Shown: one piece after another, positions 15,628 through 25,188 of the stretch
Numbering within the stretch: the first letter of the stretch is position 1
How the letters are laid out: each line of letters begins with the position of its first letter
NCBI RefSeq assembly: GCF_000387765.1
Contig: NZ_ARZA01000269.1
Coordinates: 1-50,412, forward strand
DNA from: Caldisalinibacter kiritimatiensis
GTDB lineage: Bacteria > Bacillota > Clostridia > Tissierellales > Caldisalinibacteraceae
Reading direction: 5' to 3'
Length of the DNA: 50,412 nt
Made by a program: the position numbers and the translations under genes
The notes under the pieces: generated by a model
Seen by the model: the letters and a program-made list of their open reading frames with translations, nothing else
What the model was told of the DNA's origin: nothing
The model's database searches: none

Positions 15628-15785
15628 AGTGCATTAATTGAAGGAACTGAAAACTACAATTTTACACTCTCTACTTTTGTCGAAATATGCTATAAATATG
15701 CTATAATATAGTATGATAGAACTAAACTATAAGTAAAATTTACTAATAAAATAAATTGACCTAGATAAGGAAACGGAGTGGTTAA

Positions 15786-17456
15786 ATGAATAAATTTTTT
15801 AATAAAGTTTTAAACTCTAGAGGATTGCGGTTAAGATTTGTTTTAGTTTTAATTTTGCTAATTTATTTACCAATTCTTTTTTATATTTATTTTATATATA
15901 CTCATACATTAAATGTTGTAAAACAAGAAAAAATAGATACTTCAAAACGAGTGCTTATAAAGACTACAGAATCAATAGAATTAAGTTTTAGTGATATTTC
16001 TGAAAAGGTGAGTTCATTTACTAATAATATGGCAATAGGAGCTTCAATAGCAAGATATCATACAGTAAAGAAGAAATATCAAGACTATTTTGACAATTAC
16101 ATACAAGAAAGAATGTCAAACATAGTTAAAGAAAATTATCATATAGATGAAGCTATTTGTTTTACTAATGATAGGCGTATTTATAAAGTTAACAATACAT
16201 TTAAAGTAGATAAAGAGAAATTTTATAACGGAGAAATATATAATCAAATGGTGAGTGCAAAAAAAGACGAGTTATGGTTTAATGTTAAACCTGATTGGCT
16301 TGTTAGTAAAGATAAGAAAATTGAAGAAGAGAAACTTATCATCGCCAGAAAGATTTATCATATAATTCCTGAAGGCTCTAAGGAAGACAAAGCAGGGATG
16401 AAGGATTATGTTGTGGGATACATTTTAGCTTTTATAAATAAAGATAAGATAATGGAATTGTATAATAAATCAACTTTAACACCAGATAATGAGCTGGCTA
16501 TATGCGACGAAGAATTTGAACCTGTTATTTATAAGTCTTTACATACTATAACACCTAATTTGAAAGAAAGATTAGATTATGTAACTAAAGGGCCAGTAAT
16601 GAAAGAATTAGAACTAAATGATATTGACTATCTTTTGGGGGTTTGTGCGATTAAGCCTTTAAATTGGTATATTGCTAGTGCTATACCTATTGAAAGTCTT
16701 ATGGGGGAAACAGAAAGGGGAGTAAAAGGAAGTCTCTGGATTATAGGGTTCATTAGTATTATAGTGTCAATTTTTATAATTATTGAAATTCTAATATTGT
16801 CACGTATAATCACTGATAAAGAAATGGTAGCATATAAATTAAATGTTACACAGCAAGCAAATGAAAAACTTCGAATGTATAAACATGATTTTATGAATCA
16901 CTTACAAATTATACAGGGATTAATACAAATGGGACAACCTAAACGGGCTTTAGATTATTTAAAAAGGGTTTCAAATGAAGGTAAATCTATACATCAGAAT
17001 TATGAAATAGGCATTCCAGAGCTTGAAGCAACAATCAATACAGCTATTAATGAAGCCAAAGAATATGGCATAGAGGTTGTTCTTGATGTGGTCAAAATAT
17101 CTAAAGAATTACCAATTAAAACTTATGATTTGACAAAAGTTATATCAAATCTTATTAAAAATGCAATATATGCTTTAATACACTCAAATGATGAACATAA
17201 AGTTCTAAAGATAAAGATAGATTATGATTTAGGTAACTATGTTTTTGAAGTATTTAATAATACACCTATTATTACAGAAGATATAGGACAAAAAATCTTT
17301 AATAAGGGATTTAGTACAAAAGGAAAAGAAGGAGACGGGTTAGGACTTTATATTGTTAAGAAAACAATAGAAAAATATGGAGGTAAAATAGAATTAGTAG
17401 TTAAAGAAGATGGTAACCATTTTATAATTACAATTCCTGATACTATAAGTGAATAG
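15786..17456 (+). CDS. Orphan Spo0B/CitA-type sensor histidine kinase
   Basis: A 556-aa membrane kinase. It has one membrane segment at about residues 18-40, an extracytoplasmic domain of about 270 residues that is probably Cache-like, and a second membrane segment at about 316-340. A Spo0B-type helical dimerisation domain follows, with KHDFMNHLQ (phospho-His 367). The ATPase domain has NLIKNAIYAL, GFSTKGKEGDGLGL and the G-rich lid. This is the architecture of citrate/malate/fumarate-type kinases (CitA, DcuS, MalK) but without an obvious cytoplasmic PAS domain. No response regulator is adjacent: the gene is flanked by terminators on both sides. It could feed a distant regulator or the sporulation phosphorelay; either is inference. 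Confidence 0.88.
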   Translation: MNKFFNKVLNSRGLRLRFVLVLILLIYLPILFYIYFIYTHTLNVVKQEKIDTSKRVLIKTTESIELSFSDISEKVSSFTNNMAIGASIARYHTVKKKYQDYFDNYIQERMSNIVKENYHIDEAICFTNDRRIYKVNNTFKVDKEKFYNGEIYNQMVSAKKDELWFNVKPDWLVSKDKKIEEEKLIIARKIYHIIPEGSKEDKAGMKDYVVGYILAFINKDKIMELYNKSTLTPDNELAICDEEFEPVIYKSLHTITPNLKERLDYVTKGPVMKELELNDIDYLLGVCAIKPLNWYIASAIPIESLMGETERGVKGSLWIIGFISIIVSIFIIIEILILSRIITDKEMVAYKLNVTQQANEKLRMYKHDFMNHLQIIQGLIQMGQPKRALDYLKRVSNEGKSIHQNYEIGIPELEATINTAINEAKEYGIEVVLDVVKISKELPIKTYDLTKVISNLIKNAIYALIHSNDEHKVLKIKIDYDLGNYVFEVFNNTPIITEDIGQKIFNKGFSTKGKEGDGLGLYIVKKTIEKYGGKIELVVKEDGNHFIITIPDTISE

Positions 17457-17462
17457 AAATAA

Positions 17463-17500
17463 ATATAAAGACCCTGATTGAAAATTCAGGGTCTTTATAT
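17463..17500 (+). terminator. Rho-independent terminator after the orphan kinase
   Basis: A 15-bp perfect stem, ATATAAAGACCCTGA and its complement with an 8-base loop, in T-rich surroundings. Confidence 0.85.
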
Positions 17501-17681
17501 TTATTTTATATACAATATTTTTAATTTCAAGAAAATTACAAATAAAGTTGAAAAATAGGTAAAAAAAGTTATAAAATATAAGTATAAATTAGTAAAATAC
17601 AAACTAAACTTTTACTAAATAGGGGTGATAAAAAATATAAGGGAATAAAAATATAATATTAAAAAGGGGATGATTTAGACT

Positions 17682-18161
17682 ATGAAAACGTTAGTTGTGT
17701 ATTATTCATTAGAAGGGAATACAAAGTTAATTGCTGATACTATAGCAGAAGAGATTAATTGTGATGTATTAAGATTAAGGCCTAAAAAAGACATACCTAA
17801 AAAAGGTTTTCTTAAATTTTTCTTAGGTGGAATGAATGTAGTATTCAATAAAAAACCTGAATTAGAACCATATAATAAAAATTTTGATAAATATGATTTA
17901 ATTGTTTTTGGAAGTCCTGTTTGGGCAGGTTCATACGCACCATCCTTTAACACTTTATTTTCACAAGTATCACTTAAAGATAAAAAAATTGCACTCTTTT
18001 CTTGTTATGGAGGAAGAGAAGGTAAAGTTTTCGAAAAGTTTAGTCACAAATTACAAGGTAACGAAGTGATTGGTCAAATTGGTTTTATAGAACCTAAGAA
18101 AAATAATATAGATGAAAATACAGATAAAGCAAAACAGTGGATACATCAGCTAGTTAAATAA
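17682..18161 (+). CDS. Flavodoxin
   Basis: A 159-aa flavodoxin-fold protein. YYSLEGNTKLIA at residues 7-18 is the FMN phosphate-binding loop, GSPVWAGSYAP around 86-96 forms the isoalloxazine 90s loop, and SCYGG follows the next strand. Flavodoxins carry one or two electrons on FMN in the cytosol. AAAAGGGGATG precedes the ATG. A GPH-type transporter follows 34 bases downstream, so they may be co-transcribed; whether they are functionally linked is not evident. A flavodoxin-like NAD(P)H oxidoreductase is the alternative, but the length and motifs fit a simple flavodoxin. Confidence 0.88.
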   Translation: MKTLVVYYSLEGNTKLIADTIAEEINCDVLRLRPKKDIPKKGFLKFFLGGMNVVFNKKPELEPYNKNFDKYDLIVFGSPVWAGSYAPSFNTLFSQVSLKDKKIALFSCYGGREGKVFEKFSHKLQGNEVIGQIGFIEPKKNNIDENTDKAKQWIHQLVK

Positions 18162-18195
18162 AATAGAACATCATATTATATTAGGGGGGCATACA

Positions 18196-19539
18196 GTGGG
18201 AAAATTAACAAATAAAATAAAATGGGCATATGCAGTTGGTCAATTTGGATGGTCTATTCTATCGGGGATTATTCAAGTTTGGTTAGTTTGGTTTTACAAT
18301 CCGCCTTCAACTGTGGATATTCCAGCTTATATTCCTAGAGGTTCTGTATTTGGATTTTTAACTGTTATAGGGCTTATAACGATGTTAGGACGTTTAATGG
18401 ACTCAATAACCGACCCTTGGATTGCAGGTTTAAGCGACCGTAGTAAGAATCCAAAGGGTAGAAGAATACCCTTTATGAAGGTCGCAGCAGTACCATTTAC
18501 AGTATTAACATTACTTGTGTTTTTACCACCATCAAATAATTTAACAATTAACACATTCTGGTTAACAACAACATTACTTTTATATTACATATTCTTTACT
18601 ATGTATGTAACACCATATTTTGCTTTAACATCTGAATTAGGTAAGACTGAAAAGGAACGTATAGATTTATCAACATACATAGCATTAACATGGTTCTTAG
18701 GATATATAGTTGCAAGTGGAGCAGCCTACATATGGCCTATTTTTGTAAATATGGGATATTCTCTTACAACATCAATAAGAATTACTCTTGCTTTATTATG
18801 TATAGTTGGGTTTATATTTATGATGATACCGGTTTTATTCATTGATGAAAAAAAATATGTAGACTACAAACCTTCTTCTGTAAACTTTATGAAGTCAATA
18901 AAATCAACTCTAAGCAACAAGAATTTTTTGATTTTTGAGATATTTTTTCTAGCGTATGGTATAGCTATTACAATTTTTCAAACAGGAAATGTATATTATG
19001 TATCAGTACTTTTACAGCTTAATGAAACATGGGTAACAATAGTTACTGCATTAACAGGCATAATAGCATTTTTACTATATCCAGCAGTGAATAAATTTTC
19101 TAAAATATATGGGAAAAAGAAGCTTTGTGTGTTTGCAATGATAATGTTAATATTAGCTTATTTTTACTGTTCATTCCTTGGGATTTTTTCATTTTCAGTA
19201 ACAATTCAAGCTATTATTTTTGTATTATTAGCTGGAGTAGGCTTTGCAGTATTTGGTATATTACCAAACGCTATATGTGCAGATATTGCACATTATGATG
19301 GTATAAGAACAGGAGAGAACAAAGCGGGGATGTACTTTGCAGTACAGACCTTTATGAATAAACTTGGACAAATGATTGCTATGGTAGCATTTAGTTCAAT
19401 ACTTTTGTTAGGTAAAGATGTTGGGGATGATTTAGGGATTAGATTGACAGGTGTTGTTGCAGCAATTATTGGGGGAATTGCTTTAGTTATTTTTATGAAA
19501 TATGAGGAACAACCATCTGAGGAGGAGCAGGTTTGTTAA
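18196..19539 (+). CDS. GPH-family (MelB-like) sugar:cation symporter
   Basis: A 447-aa major-facilitator protein with about 12 membrane segments. It starts at GTG after AGGGGGG. The signature loop DSITDPWIAGLSDRSKNPKG (around residues 75-95) is characteristic of the glycoside-pentoside-hexuronide:cation symporters, including the cation-binding acidic residues. HYDGIRTGENKAGMYFAVQ in the second half matches the family's C-terminal repeat. Such proteins import sugars or glycosides with H+ or Na+. No sugar hydrolase or regulator is next to it, so the substrate cannot be predicted. It lies directly downstream of flavodoxin. The last codons (GAG GAG CAG) carry a GGAGGAG that could serve a micro-ORF. 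Confidence 0.88.
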   Translation: MGKLTNKIKWAYAVGQFGWSILSGIIQVWLVWFYNPPSTVDIPAYIPRGSVFGFLTVIGLITMLGRLMDSITDPWIAGLSDRSKNPKGRRIPFMKVAAVPFTVLTLLVFLPPSNNLTINTFWLTTTLLLYYIFFTMYVTPYFALTSELGKTEKERIDLSTYIALTWFLGYIVASGAAYIWPIFVNMGYSLTTSIRITLALLCIVGFIFMMIPVLFIDEKKYVDYKPSSVNFMKSIKSTLSNKNFLIFEIFFLAYGIAITIFQTGNVYYVSVLLQLNETWVTIVTALTGIIAFLLYPAVNKFSKIYGKKKLCVFAMIMLILAYFYCSFLGIFSFSVTIQAIIFVLLAGVGFAVFGILPNAICADIAHYDGIRTGENKAGMYFAVQTFMNKLGQMIAMVAFSSILLLGKDVGDDLGIRLTGVVAAIIGGIALVIFMKYEEQPSEEEQVC

Positions 19540-19625
19540 TTTCTGCACTATTGTTTTTGTTTCTTTTAGTTATTATTAGTTCAAATTATTTAATTTCAAT
19601 ACTTGTATTTCTTAAAAGGGTATGA
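19533..19625 (+). CDS. Possible 30-aa hydrophobic microprotein
   Basis: A TTG-initiated frame overlaps the last seven bases of the transporter gene. GGAGGAG lies five bases before the TTG. The product would be a single hydrophobic helix (MLISALLFLFLLVIISSNYL) ending LKRV. AT-rich DNA often encodes such strings by chance, so this is tentative; the binding-site spacing and stop-overlapping position are the only support. Confidence 0.25.
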   Translation: MLISALLFLFLLVIISSNYLISILVFLKRV

Positions 19626-19629
19626 TAAA

Positions 19630-19669
19630 AGAGTCGGGCCAAAGTTTTAGTATTGGTCTGATTCTTTTG
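19630..19669 (+). terminator. Rho-independent terminator with several G-U pairs
   Basis: AGAGTCGGGCCAA pairs with TTGGTCTGATTCT with three G-U pairs over an AT-rich loop, followed by T-rich sequence. Confidence 0.75.
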
Positions 19670-19784
19670 TTGTTTTTTGAAAATTAAATTTCAACTTATA
19701 TTTCCAAATTAAGTTAATTATATATAATACTTTTTAGGTAACATTATTATTATGATAAATTAAATGTAAAGGAGAGTTGTACAA

Positions 19785-20423
19785 ATGCTTCAATCATTGT
19801 TAATAGCATTAGTTCTTTCTATAGATTCCTTTACTATAGGAGTATCATATGGTTTAAAAAATATAAACATACCTAAATTGTCCATTGTTATAATCAATTT
19901 AGTGACAATTTTTTTCTTATTTATATCAATGGTATTTGGTCATTTTGTAAAGACTTTAATATTTAAGGAATTTGCGTCTATTATTAGCTGTATTATTTTA
20001 GTTGGATTAGGGTGTTATTTTATTTTAGAGGGATATATAAAATATTTAATATATGAAAAAAGAAAAAAAGGTGAAGATGACTATAATATTACAGATGTTA
20101 AGCTAAATAACTTAGGAATTGTAATTAAAATTGCAGTAGATGCTTCAAAAGCTGATATGGATGTCTCTGGAGATATAGATGCAAAAGAGGCAATATATTT
20201 GGGTACTGCTCTATCTTTAGATTCCTTGGGAGTTGGTTTTGCAAGTGCAATTGGAGACATAAACTATATTCAGGTTTTAATATTAGCCTTTTGCTTTAAT
20301 ATGTTAGCAATAATAGGAGGACTTACTTTAGGTCAAAAATTTAAGCTATTTAAAGAAAATAAAGGGACTTATTTTATTCCTGGTCTACTACTTATTATCA
20401 TTGGATTACTAAAATTAGTATAA
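19785..20423 (+). CDS. ytaF: Sporulation membrane protein YtaF (MntP-like)
   Basis: A 212-aa polytopic protein with about six membrane segments in two halves. Each half carries an Asp in a similar helix: LSIDSFTIGVSYG at the N-terminus and LSLDSLGVGFASA after residue 145. The soluble loop DASKADMDVSGDIDAKEA before the second half is diagnostic of YtaF. The fold resembles the MntP manganese exporter, so metal transport is likely but not shown. YtaF genes are restricted to spore formers and often sporulation-controlled. GGAGAG precedes the ATG. The gene is monocistronic by layout. Confidence 0.88.
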   Translation: MLQSLLIALVLSIDSFTIGVSYGLKNINIPKLSIVIINLVTIFFLFISMVFGHFVKTLIFKEFASIISCIILVGLGCYFILEGYIKYLIYEKRKKGEDDYNITDVKLNNLGIVIKIAVDASKADMDVSGDIDAKEAIYLGTALSLDSLGVGFASAIGDINYIQVLILAFCFNMLAIIGGLTLGQKFKLFKENKGTYFIPGLLLIIIGLLKLV

Positions 20424-20566
20424 AAGTTTTTTATTCTTAATATATTTCCTGTCACTAGTTCTAGTAACCAATCTTTTAAAAAGGCGACTTTAGTGTTTTT
20501 TTATGAATACCTCCTATATTAATAGTGAAAAATATATACGAATAAATTGAGATAGGAAGTGATTAA

Positions 20567-22621
20567 ATGGTAACTAACATAACTACTAATAGATTAATAA
20601 ACGAAAAATCTCCATATCTATTACAACATGCTCATAATCCAGTAGATTGGTATCCTTGGAGTGAAAAAGCATTTGAAAAGGCTAAAATGGAAGACAAACC
20701 CGTATTTTTAAGTATTGGTTACTCTACCTGTCATTGGTGCCATGTGATGGAAAGAGAGTCCTTTGAAGACGAAAAAGTTGCAGAAATATTAAATGAGCAT
20801 TTTATTTCAATTAAAGCAGATAGAGAAGAAAGGCCAGATATAGATAATATCTATATGAACTTCTGCCAAGCAATGACAGGACATGGTGGATGGCCTTTGA
20901 CAATAATAATGACTCCAGATAAGAAACCATTTTTTGCAGGTACATATATTCCAAAGAAGAGCAAATATGGACGAAAGGGGTTAATAGAATTACTTACCAA
21001 GGTAAAGGAAATGTGGCACAATGAAAAAAACACCCTTATAAATTCAAGTAATCAAATACTAAATGCAATAAAAAATTCTATAGAAACTAAAAAAACAGAG
21101 GATATAGGGGAAGAAACTGTACATAGAACATATAATGAATTCGATATATTCTATGATAGTTTATATGGAGGATTTGGGCAATCACCTAAATTTCCTACTC
21201 CCCATAACTTACTGTTTTTACTTAGGTATTATAAGGCTTATGGTAAAAAAACAGCGTTAGAAATGGTAGAAAAAACCCTTGTATCAATGTATAAAGGTGG
21301 AATATTTGACCATGTAGGCTATGGGTTTGCTAGATATTCAGTAGATAATAAGTGGCTAGTACCCCATTTTGAAAAAATGCTTTATGATAATGCTCTTTTA
21401 GCTATAGCTTATACTGAAGCATATCAGGTCACAGGTAATAACTTGTTTAAAGAAATAGTTGAAAAGATTTTTACTTATGTATTTAGAGAAATGATGTCAG
21501 AAGAAGGTGGATTTTACTCGGCACTAGATGCTGATTCTGAAGGAGAAGAAGGAAAATTTTATCTTTGGACAGTAGAAGAAATAGAATCAGTATTAGGTGA
21601 AGAAGATGGTAAACTATATTGTAAATACTATGATATTTCAGAAAGGGGTAATTTTGAGGGGAAAAATATTCCTAATCTAATAAAAACTAATTTAAAAAAT
21701 ATAGAGAAAGATAAGGAACTTAAAAATAAGCTAGAGAGCTTAAATAAAAAATTATATAATTATAGAGAAAGACGAGTTCATCCCCATAAGGATGATAAAA
21801 TTTTAACTGCATGGAATGGGCTTATGATTGCTGCATTATCAATAGCATCTAGAGTATTTAATAATGAAGAATATAAAGATTCAGCTGAAAAAGCAGTAGA
21901 TTTTATATATAATAAATTAATAAGTGAAGATGGAAGATTACTTGCCAGATATCGAGATGGGGAAGCTGCATATAATGCATATCTTGATGATTATGCATTT
22001 TTAACTTGGGGACTTATGGAGCTTTATACAACTACATTTAAAGTAGAATATCTAGAAAAAGCAATAGAATTAACAGAGAGTATGATAGAGCTATTCTGGG
22101 ATGAAGGTCATGGTGGCTTTTATTTGAATGGTAAGGATAGCGAACAACTTGTAGTCAGACCAAAAGAGGTTTATGATGGTGCTATACCTTCTGGAAATTC
22201 AGTGGCTGCACTAAATATGCTTAAGCTATCTAAAATGATAGGTGATACTAAATTAGAAGAAAAAGTTGATATAATTTTCAAAGTATTTGCAAATAAAGTA
22301 AAGAAAGCTCCAAATGGATATTCATATTTTATGCTAGCAGTATTATTTAGTAATGTTTCAGTAAAGGAGATTGTTATAGTAGGGGATAAAGAAGATACTA
22401 AAGAGATGTTAAAAATATTGAATAAAAGATTTTTACCTTTCGCAACAGTTGTATTGAATACTGGAAATCACAGATTGTACCATATAGCTCCATTTACAAA
22501 GAATCAGGAGCAGATTAATAATAAAGCTACAGCATATATATGTGAAGATTTTACTTGTAATGAGCCAACTAATGAAATAGAAGTATTTAAAAAATTACTA
22601 GAATATAAAAAAGATAGCTGA
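20567..22621 (+). CDS. YyaL/DUF255 thioredoxin-domain protein
   Basis: A 684-aa protein of the YyaL/SSP411 (spermatogenesis-associated 20-like) family. The N-terminal thioredoxin-like domain (1-170) has the conserved [17 protein letters not shown], the CHWCHVME active-site-like motif at 55-62, and [11 protein letters not shown]. The remaining two thirds form an alpha/alpha six-barrel like N-acylglucosamine epimerases ([18 protein letters not shown], then [13 protein letters not shown]). The cellular role of this widespread family is unresolved. Full length compared with relatives, no signal peptide. It is alone between terminators. CHWC suggests redox or metal binding, though the barrel may be catalytic. 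Confidence 0.92.
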   Translation: MVTNITTNRLINEKSPYLLQHAHNPVDWYPWSEKAFEKAKMEDKPVFLSIGYSTCHWCHVMERESFEDEKVAEILNEHFISIKADREERPDIDNIYMNFCQAMTGHGGWPLTIIMTPDKKPFFAGTYIPKKSKYGRKGLIELLTKVKEMWHNEKNTLINSSNQILNAIKNSIETKKTEDIGEETVHRTYNEFDIFYDSLYGGFGQSPKFPTPHNLLFLLRYYKAYGKKTALEMVEKTLVSMYKGGIFDHVGYGFARYSVDNKWLVPHFEKMLYDNALLAIAYTEAYQVTGNNLFKEIVEKIFTYVFREMMSEEGGFYSALDADSEGEEGKFYLWTVEEIESVLGEEDGKLYCKYYDISERGNFEGKNIPNLIKTNLKNIEKDKELKNKLESLNKKLYNYRERRVHPHKDDKILTAWNGLMIAALSIASRVFNNEEYKDSAEKAVDFIYNKLISEDGRLLARYRDGEAAYNAYLDDYAFLTWGLMELYTTTFKVEYLEKAIELTESMIELFWDEGHGGFYLNGKDSEQLVVRPKEVYDGAIPSGNSVAALNMLKLSKMIGDTKLEEKVDIIFKVFANKVKKAPNGYSYFMLAVLFSNVSVKEIVIVGDKEDTKEMLKILNKRFLPFATVVLNTGNHRLYHIAPFTKNQEQINNKATAYICEDFTCNEPTNEIEVFKKLLEYKKDS

Positions 22622-22648
22622 GATGTGATTCTCAGCTATCTTTTTCAT
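22610..22648 (+). terminator. Rho-independent terminator overlapping the yyaL-type stop codon
   Basis: Stem AAAGATAGCTGAG and its complement, with the TGA stop inside the 5' arm and T residues after the 3' arm. The next gene is convergent. Confidence 0.87.
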
Positions 22649-22655
22649 TTTAAAA

Positions 22656-22862
22656 CTAATCTTCGATTTCGTATCTGAAAGGATAAACTTCTTCAGCACT
22701 TTTCCCAAATTTACTAGCGAACTCTTGAGCATCTATTTCTTCTATGACTCCACCATCTTTGTAAACTTTCATATTCCAAACTTCTCCATTATCTTTAACT
22801 AATAGTTCAGCTGGATAAACAGTTCCATCATCAAATCTAACCTTTCCTTTTTTCCAAGGCAT
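22656..22862 (-). CDS. Hypothetical 68-aa protein
   Basis: An unrecognised 68-aa acidic protein on the minus strand with AAGGAGG before its ATG. It starts MPWKKGKVRFDDGTVYPAEL and reads like a small beta-barrel (alternating V, Y, E and K) followed by a short helix (IDAQEFASKFGKSAEEV). No cysteine, signal peptide or membrane segment. It is convergent with the DUF255 gene. A few clostridial proteins of similar size share the WKKG start by my recollection, but I cannot name a family. Confidence 0.72.
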   Translation of the reverse strand: MPWKKGKVRFDDGTVYPAELLVKDNGEVWNMKVYKDGGVIEEIDAQEFASKFGKSAEEVYPFRYEIED

Positions 22863-23196
22863 TATATTCCTCCTTTCTTTTATATATTTATATTATTTTG
22901 TTGAAAGGTTATAAATATTATTAAAAAAGAGTTTTAAATAAAATAATTGATGACAACAAGCGACAAAAATCTGAAAATTAAAAAGTTTACGTAATATACC
23001 TATAGATTTTAAATTATGAGGAAAATGTGTTATAATACTGAAATTGGGAGGATATCTGAGAATATATGATATAATTGTATGTGAGTTCTATAAATATTTT
23101 GTGATGCATATAAATAAACTCACAGATTCATTGAGTTAAAAGCTTATCAATGATAAAATATAGCGTCAAATTATGTCGAAAAAGGAGGGGTTGCCT
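22863..23196 (+). promoter_or_regulatory. Regulatory region upstream of the osmolyte transporter
   Basis: Over 300 bases separate the divergent 68-aa gene and the opuCA-type gene. A TATAAT at 23031-23036 lies about 160 bases before the start, implying a long leader. In that leader TGTGAGTT (23080-23087) and AACTCACA (23117-23124) form an 8-bp inverted repeat with a 29-base loop. I saw no match to the ydaO/c-di-AMP riboswitch core. The 3' end holds the AGGAGGGG binding site at 23184-23191. Confidence 0.4.
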
Positions 23197-24306
23197 ATGA
23201 TAAAATTTGAAGGTATTTCAAAGGTTTATGAAGATGGATTTCGTGCTTTGGATAACATAAACCTTCATGTGAAAAAAGGTGAGCTATTAGTATTAATTGG
23301 CCCTAGTGGTTGTGGTAAAACTACAACTATGAGAATGATAAACAGATTAATTGAACCAACGGAAGGTAAAATTTTTATTGATGGAAAAGAGATAAGTACA
23401 CTTAACCCAGTAGAACTGAGACGTGATATCGGATATGTTATACAACAGATAGGACTTTTACCACATATGACAATAGCAGAAAATGTAGCATTAGTTCCTA
23501 AGCTGAAAAAGATGGATGAATCTAAATACATGAAAAGAGTCGACGAGCTTTTAGATATGGTAGCTTTAGATCCTGTTGTATACAAAAACCGTTATCCATC
23601 TGAGTTAAGTGGAGGTCAACAGCAAAGAGTTGGAGTTATTAGAGCATTAGCAGCAGATCCTCCTATTATTTTAATGGACGAGCCCTTTAGTGCATTGGAC
23701 CCTATAAGTCGCGAGCAATTACAAGAGGAATTAGTAAAATTAGAAGAAGAATTAAAAAAGACAATTGTATTTGTAACACACGATATGGACGAGGCATTAA
23801 AAATAGCAGATAGAATTTGTATAATGAGAAAAGGGAAAATTGTACAGTTAGACACTCCAGATAAAATTCTTCGTCATCCTAAAAATGAGTTCGTAACATC
23901 TTTCATTGGAGAAGAGAGATTAAATAAGTTAAATATACTTCCACCTATTAAAAAACTTATTGAAAAACCTATTACATCTAGACCCGAAAAAGGCTTAGCT
24001 GAAGCACTTGAAGAAATGAGAAAAAATAGAGTGGAAACTTTACTTGTAGTTGACAATTCTAAGAAGCTTATGGGGATAGCTGGCATATGGGATCTTCATA
24101 AAAACTTTGATAATGAGGATTTAGAATTAAGCGATATTATGAGGACAGATATACCTATGATACAAGAAGATAGACCATTAGAGGAAGCTATAAAGCTGAT
24201 TACAGAAAATCAGATGTCTTATTTACCAGTAGTAACTGAAAATGGTATTCTGAAAGGAGTACTTACTAGAGCTAGTATAATAGAGCTAATGGCAGAAAAT
24301 GTTTAA
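23197..24306 (+). CDS. opuCA: OpuC-type osmolyte ABC transporter ATPase with CBS pair
   Basis: A 369-aa ATPase started at ATG 23197, six bases after AGGAGGGG. Walker A GPSGCGKTT is at 35-43, the Q-loop reads QQIGLLPH, the signature is LSGGQQQRV, Walker B ILMDEPFSALDP, and the switch His is in VTHD. Residues about 250-365 hold two CBS domains (VETLLVVDNSKKLMGIAG and YLPVVTENGILKGVLT). In OpuC of Listeria and Staphylococcus the CBS pair binds cyclic di-AMP and inhibits uptake of glycine betaine or carnitine. The permease and binding protein follow on the same strand. Role: energising compatible-solute import under osmotic stress. Confidence 0.93.
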   Translation: MIKFEGISKVYEDGFRALDNINLHVKKGELLVLIGPSGCGKTTTMRMINRLIEPTEGKIFIDGKEISTLNPVELRRDIGYVIQQIGLLPHMTIAENVALVPKLKKMDESKYMKRVDELLDMVALDPVVYKNRYPSELSGGQQQRVGVIRALAADPPIILMDEPFSALDPISREQLQEELVKLEEELKKTIVFVTHDMDEALKIADRICIMRKGKIVQLDTPDKILRHPKNEFVTSFIGEERLNKLNILPPIKKLIEKPITSRPEKGLAEALEEMRKNRVETLLVVDNSKKLMGIAGIWDLHKNFDNEDLELSDIMRTDIPMIQEDRPLEEAIKLITENQMSYLPVVTENGILKGVLTRASIIELMAENV

Positions 24307-24332
24307 AAATATAAATAGAAAGGAGCTGTTCT

Positions 24333-24992
24333 ATGACAGGAGCAAGTACTTTTATATCAATTTTTAAGGATATAGTTTTAGATAGATGGCCTCAAATATT
24401 AGAGGGGACATTAGAGCATATACAATTAACTTTAATAGCGTTATGTTTTGCTGTTCTAGTTGCTGTACCTTTAGGTGTGTTTTTAACTAGAAATAGAAAA
24501 CTTGCAGACCCAATTATAAGAATAGTATCTATTTTTCAAACCATACCAAGTTTAGCTTTGTTAGGATTTATGATACCACTTTTAGGTATAGGAAAAGTAC
24601 CAGCTATAGTAGCATTAACTGTCTACGGTCTTTTACCTATATTAAGAAATACGTATACTGGTATTATAAATGTTGATAAGGCAGCGATTGAAGCCGGCAA
24701 AGGTATGGGAATGACTTCACTACAAATTTTATTTATGGTAGAAATACCTTTAGCACTTTCGGTTATAATGGCTGGTATTAGAACAGCTAGTGTATTAATT
24801 ATAGGTGTAGCAACATTGGCTTCAATGATAGGTGCTGGAGGACTAGGAGATTTAATATTTAGAGGTATTCAGACATCTACTACTAGTTTAATACTTGCTG
24901 GTGCTGTACCTGCAGCTGTGTTGGCATTAATATTTGATAATGTACTTAAGTTTTTAGAATATAAAGTAACTCCTAAAGGGGTAAGAAAATAA
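24333..24992 (+). CDS. opuCB: OpuC-type osmolyte ABC transporter permease
   Basis: A 219-aa permease with about five or six membrane segments and the binding-protein-dependent transport motif EAGKGMGMTSLQILFMVEIP (around residues 125-144), where it contacts the ATPase. Length is normal for OpuBB/OpuCB. AAAGGAGC precedes the ATG, 26 bases after the ATPase stop. Classical OpuC operons encode two permeases (CB and CD). Only one is present here, so it probably forms a homodimer, as in some clostridial and OpuB-like systems. Transports glycine betaine, carnitine, choline or related quaternary amines. Confidence 0.92.
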   Translation: MTGASTFISIFKDIVLDRWPQILEGTLEHIQLTLIALCFAVLVAVPLGVFLTRNRKLADPIIRIVSIFQTIPSLALLGFMIPLLGIGKVPAIVALTVYGLLPILRNTYTGIINVDKAAIEAGKGMGMTSLQILFMVEIPLALSVIMAGIRTASVLIIGVATLASMIGAGGLGDLIFRGIQTSTTSLILAGAVPAAVLALIFDNVLKFLEYKVTPKGVRK

Positions 24993-25188
24993 GACCTTAC
25001 CAAATTAATTTAAATAATTTTTATCTTACCGAATACATTATTAACTTATCTAATTTTAAAATATACTCTTTAGACAATTATATTTAAATACAAACACAAA
25101 TTCTATAGGCGTGTAGAAGCATATTGTACATTGCAAAAACATGTAAAATTAATGAAAATTAACCAAAAATTAGAAGGAGAGTGGTGAG

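Noticed and set aside
23037-23190. Cyclic di-AMP (ydaO) riboswitch before the OpuC-type operon
   Set aside because: The leader is long enough, but I could not find the G-rich ydaO core or an expression-platform terminator. Only one 8-bp inverted repeat is visible.
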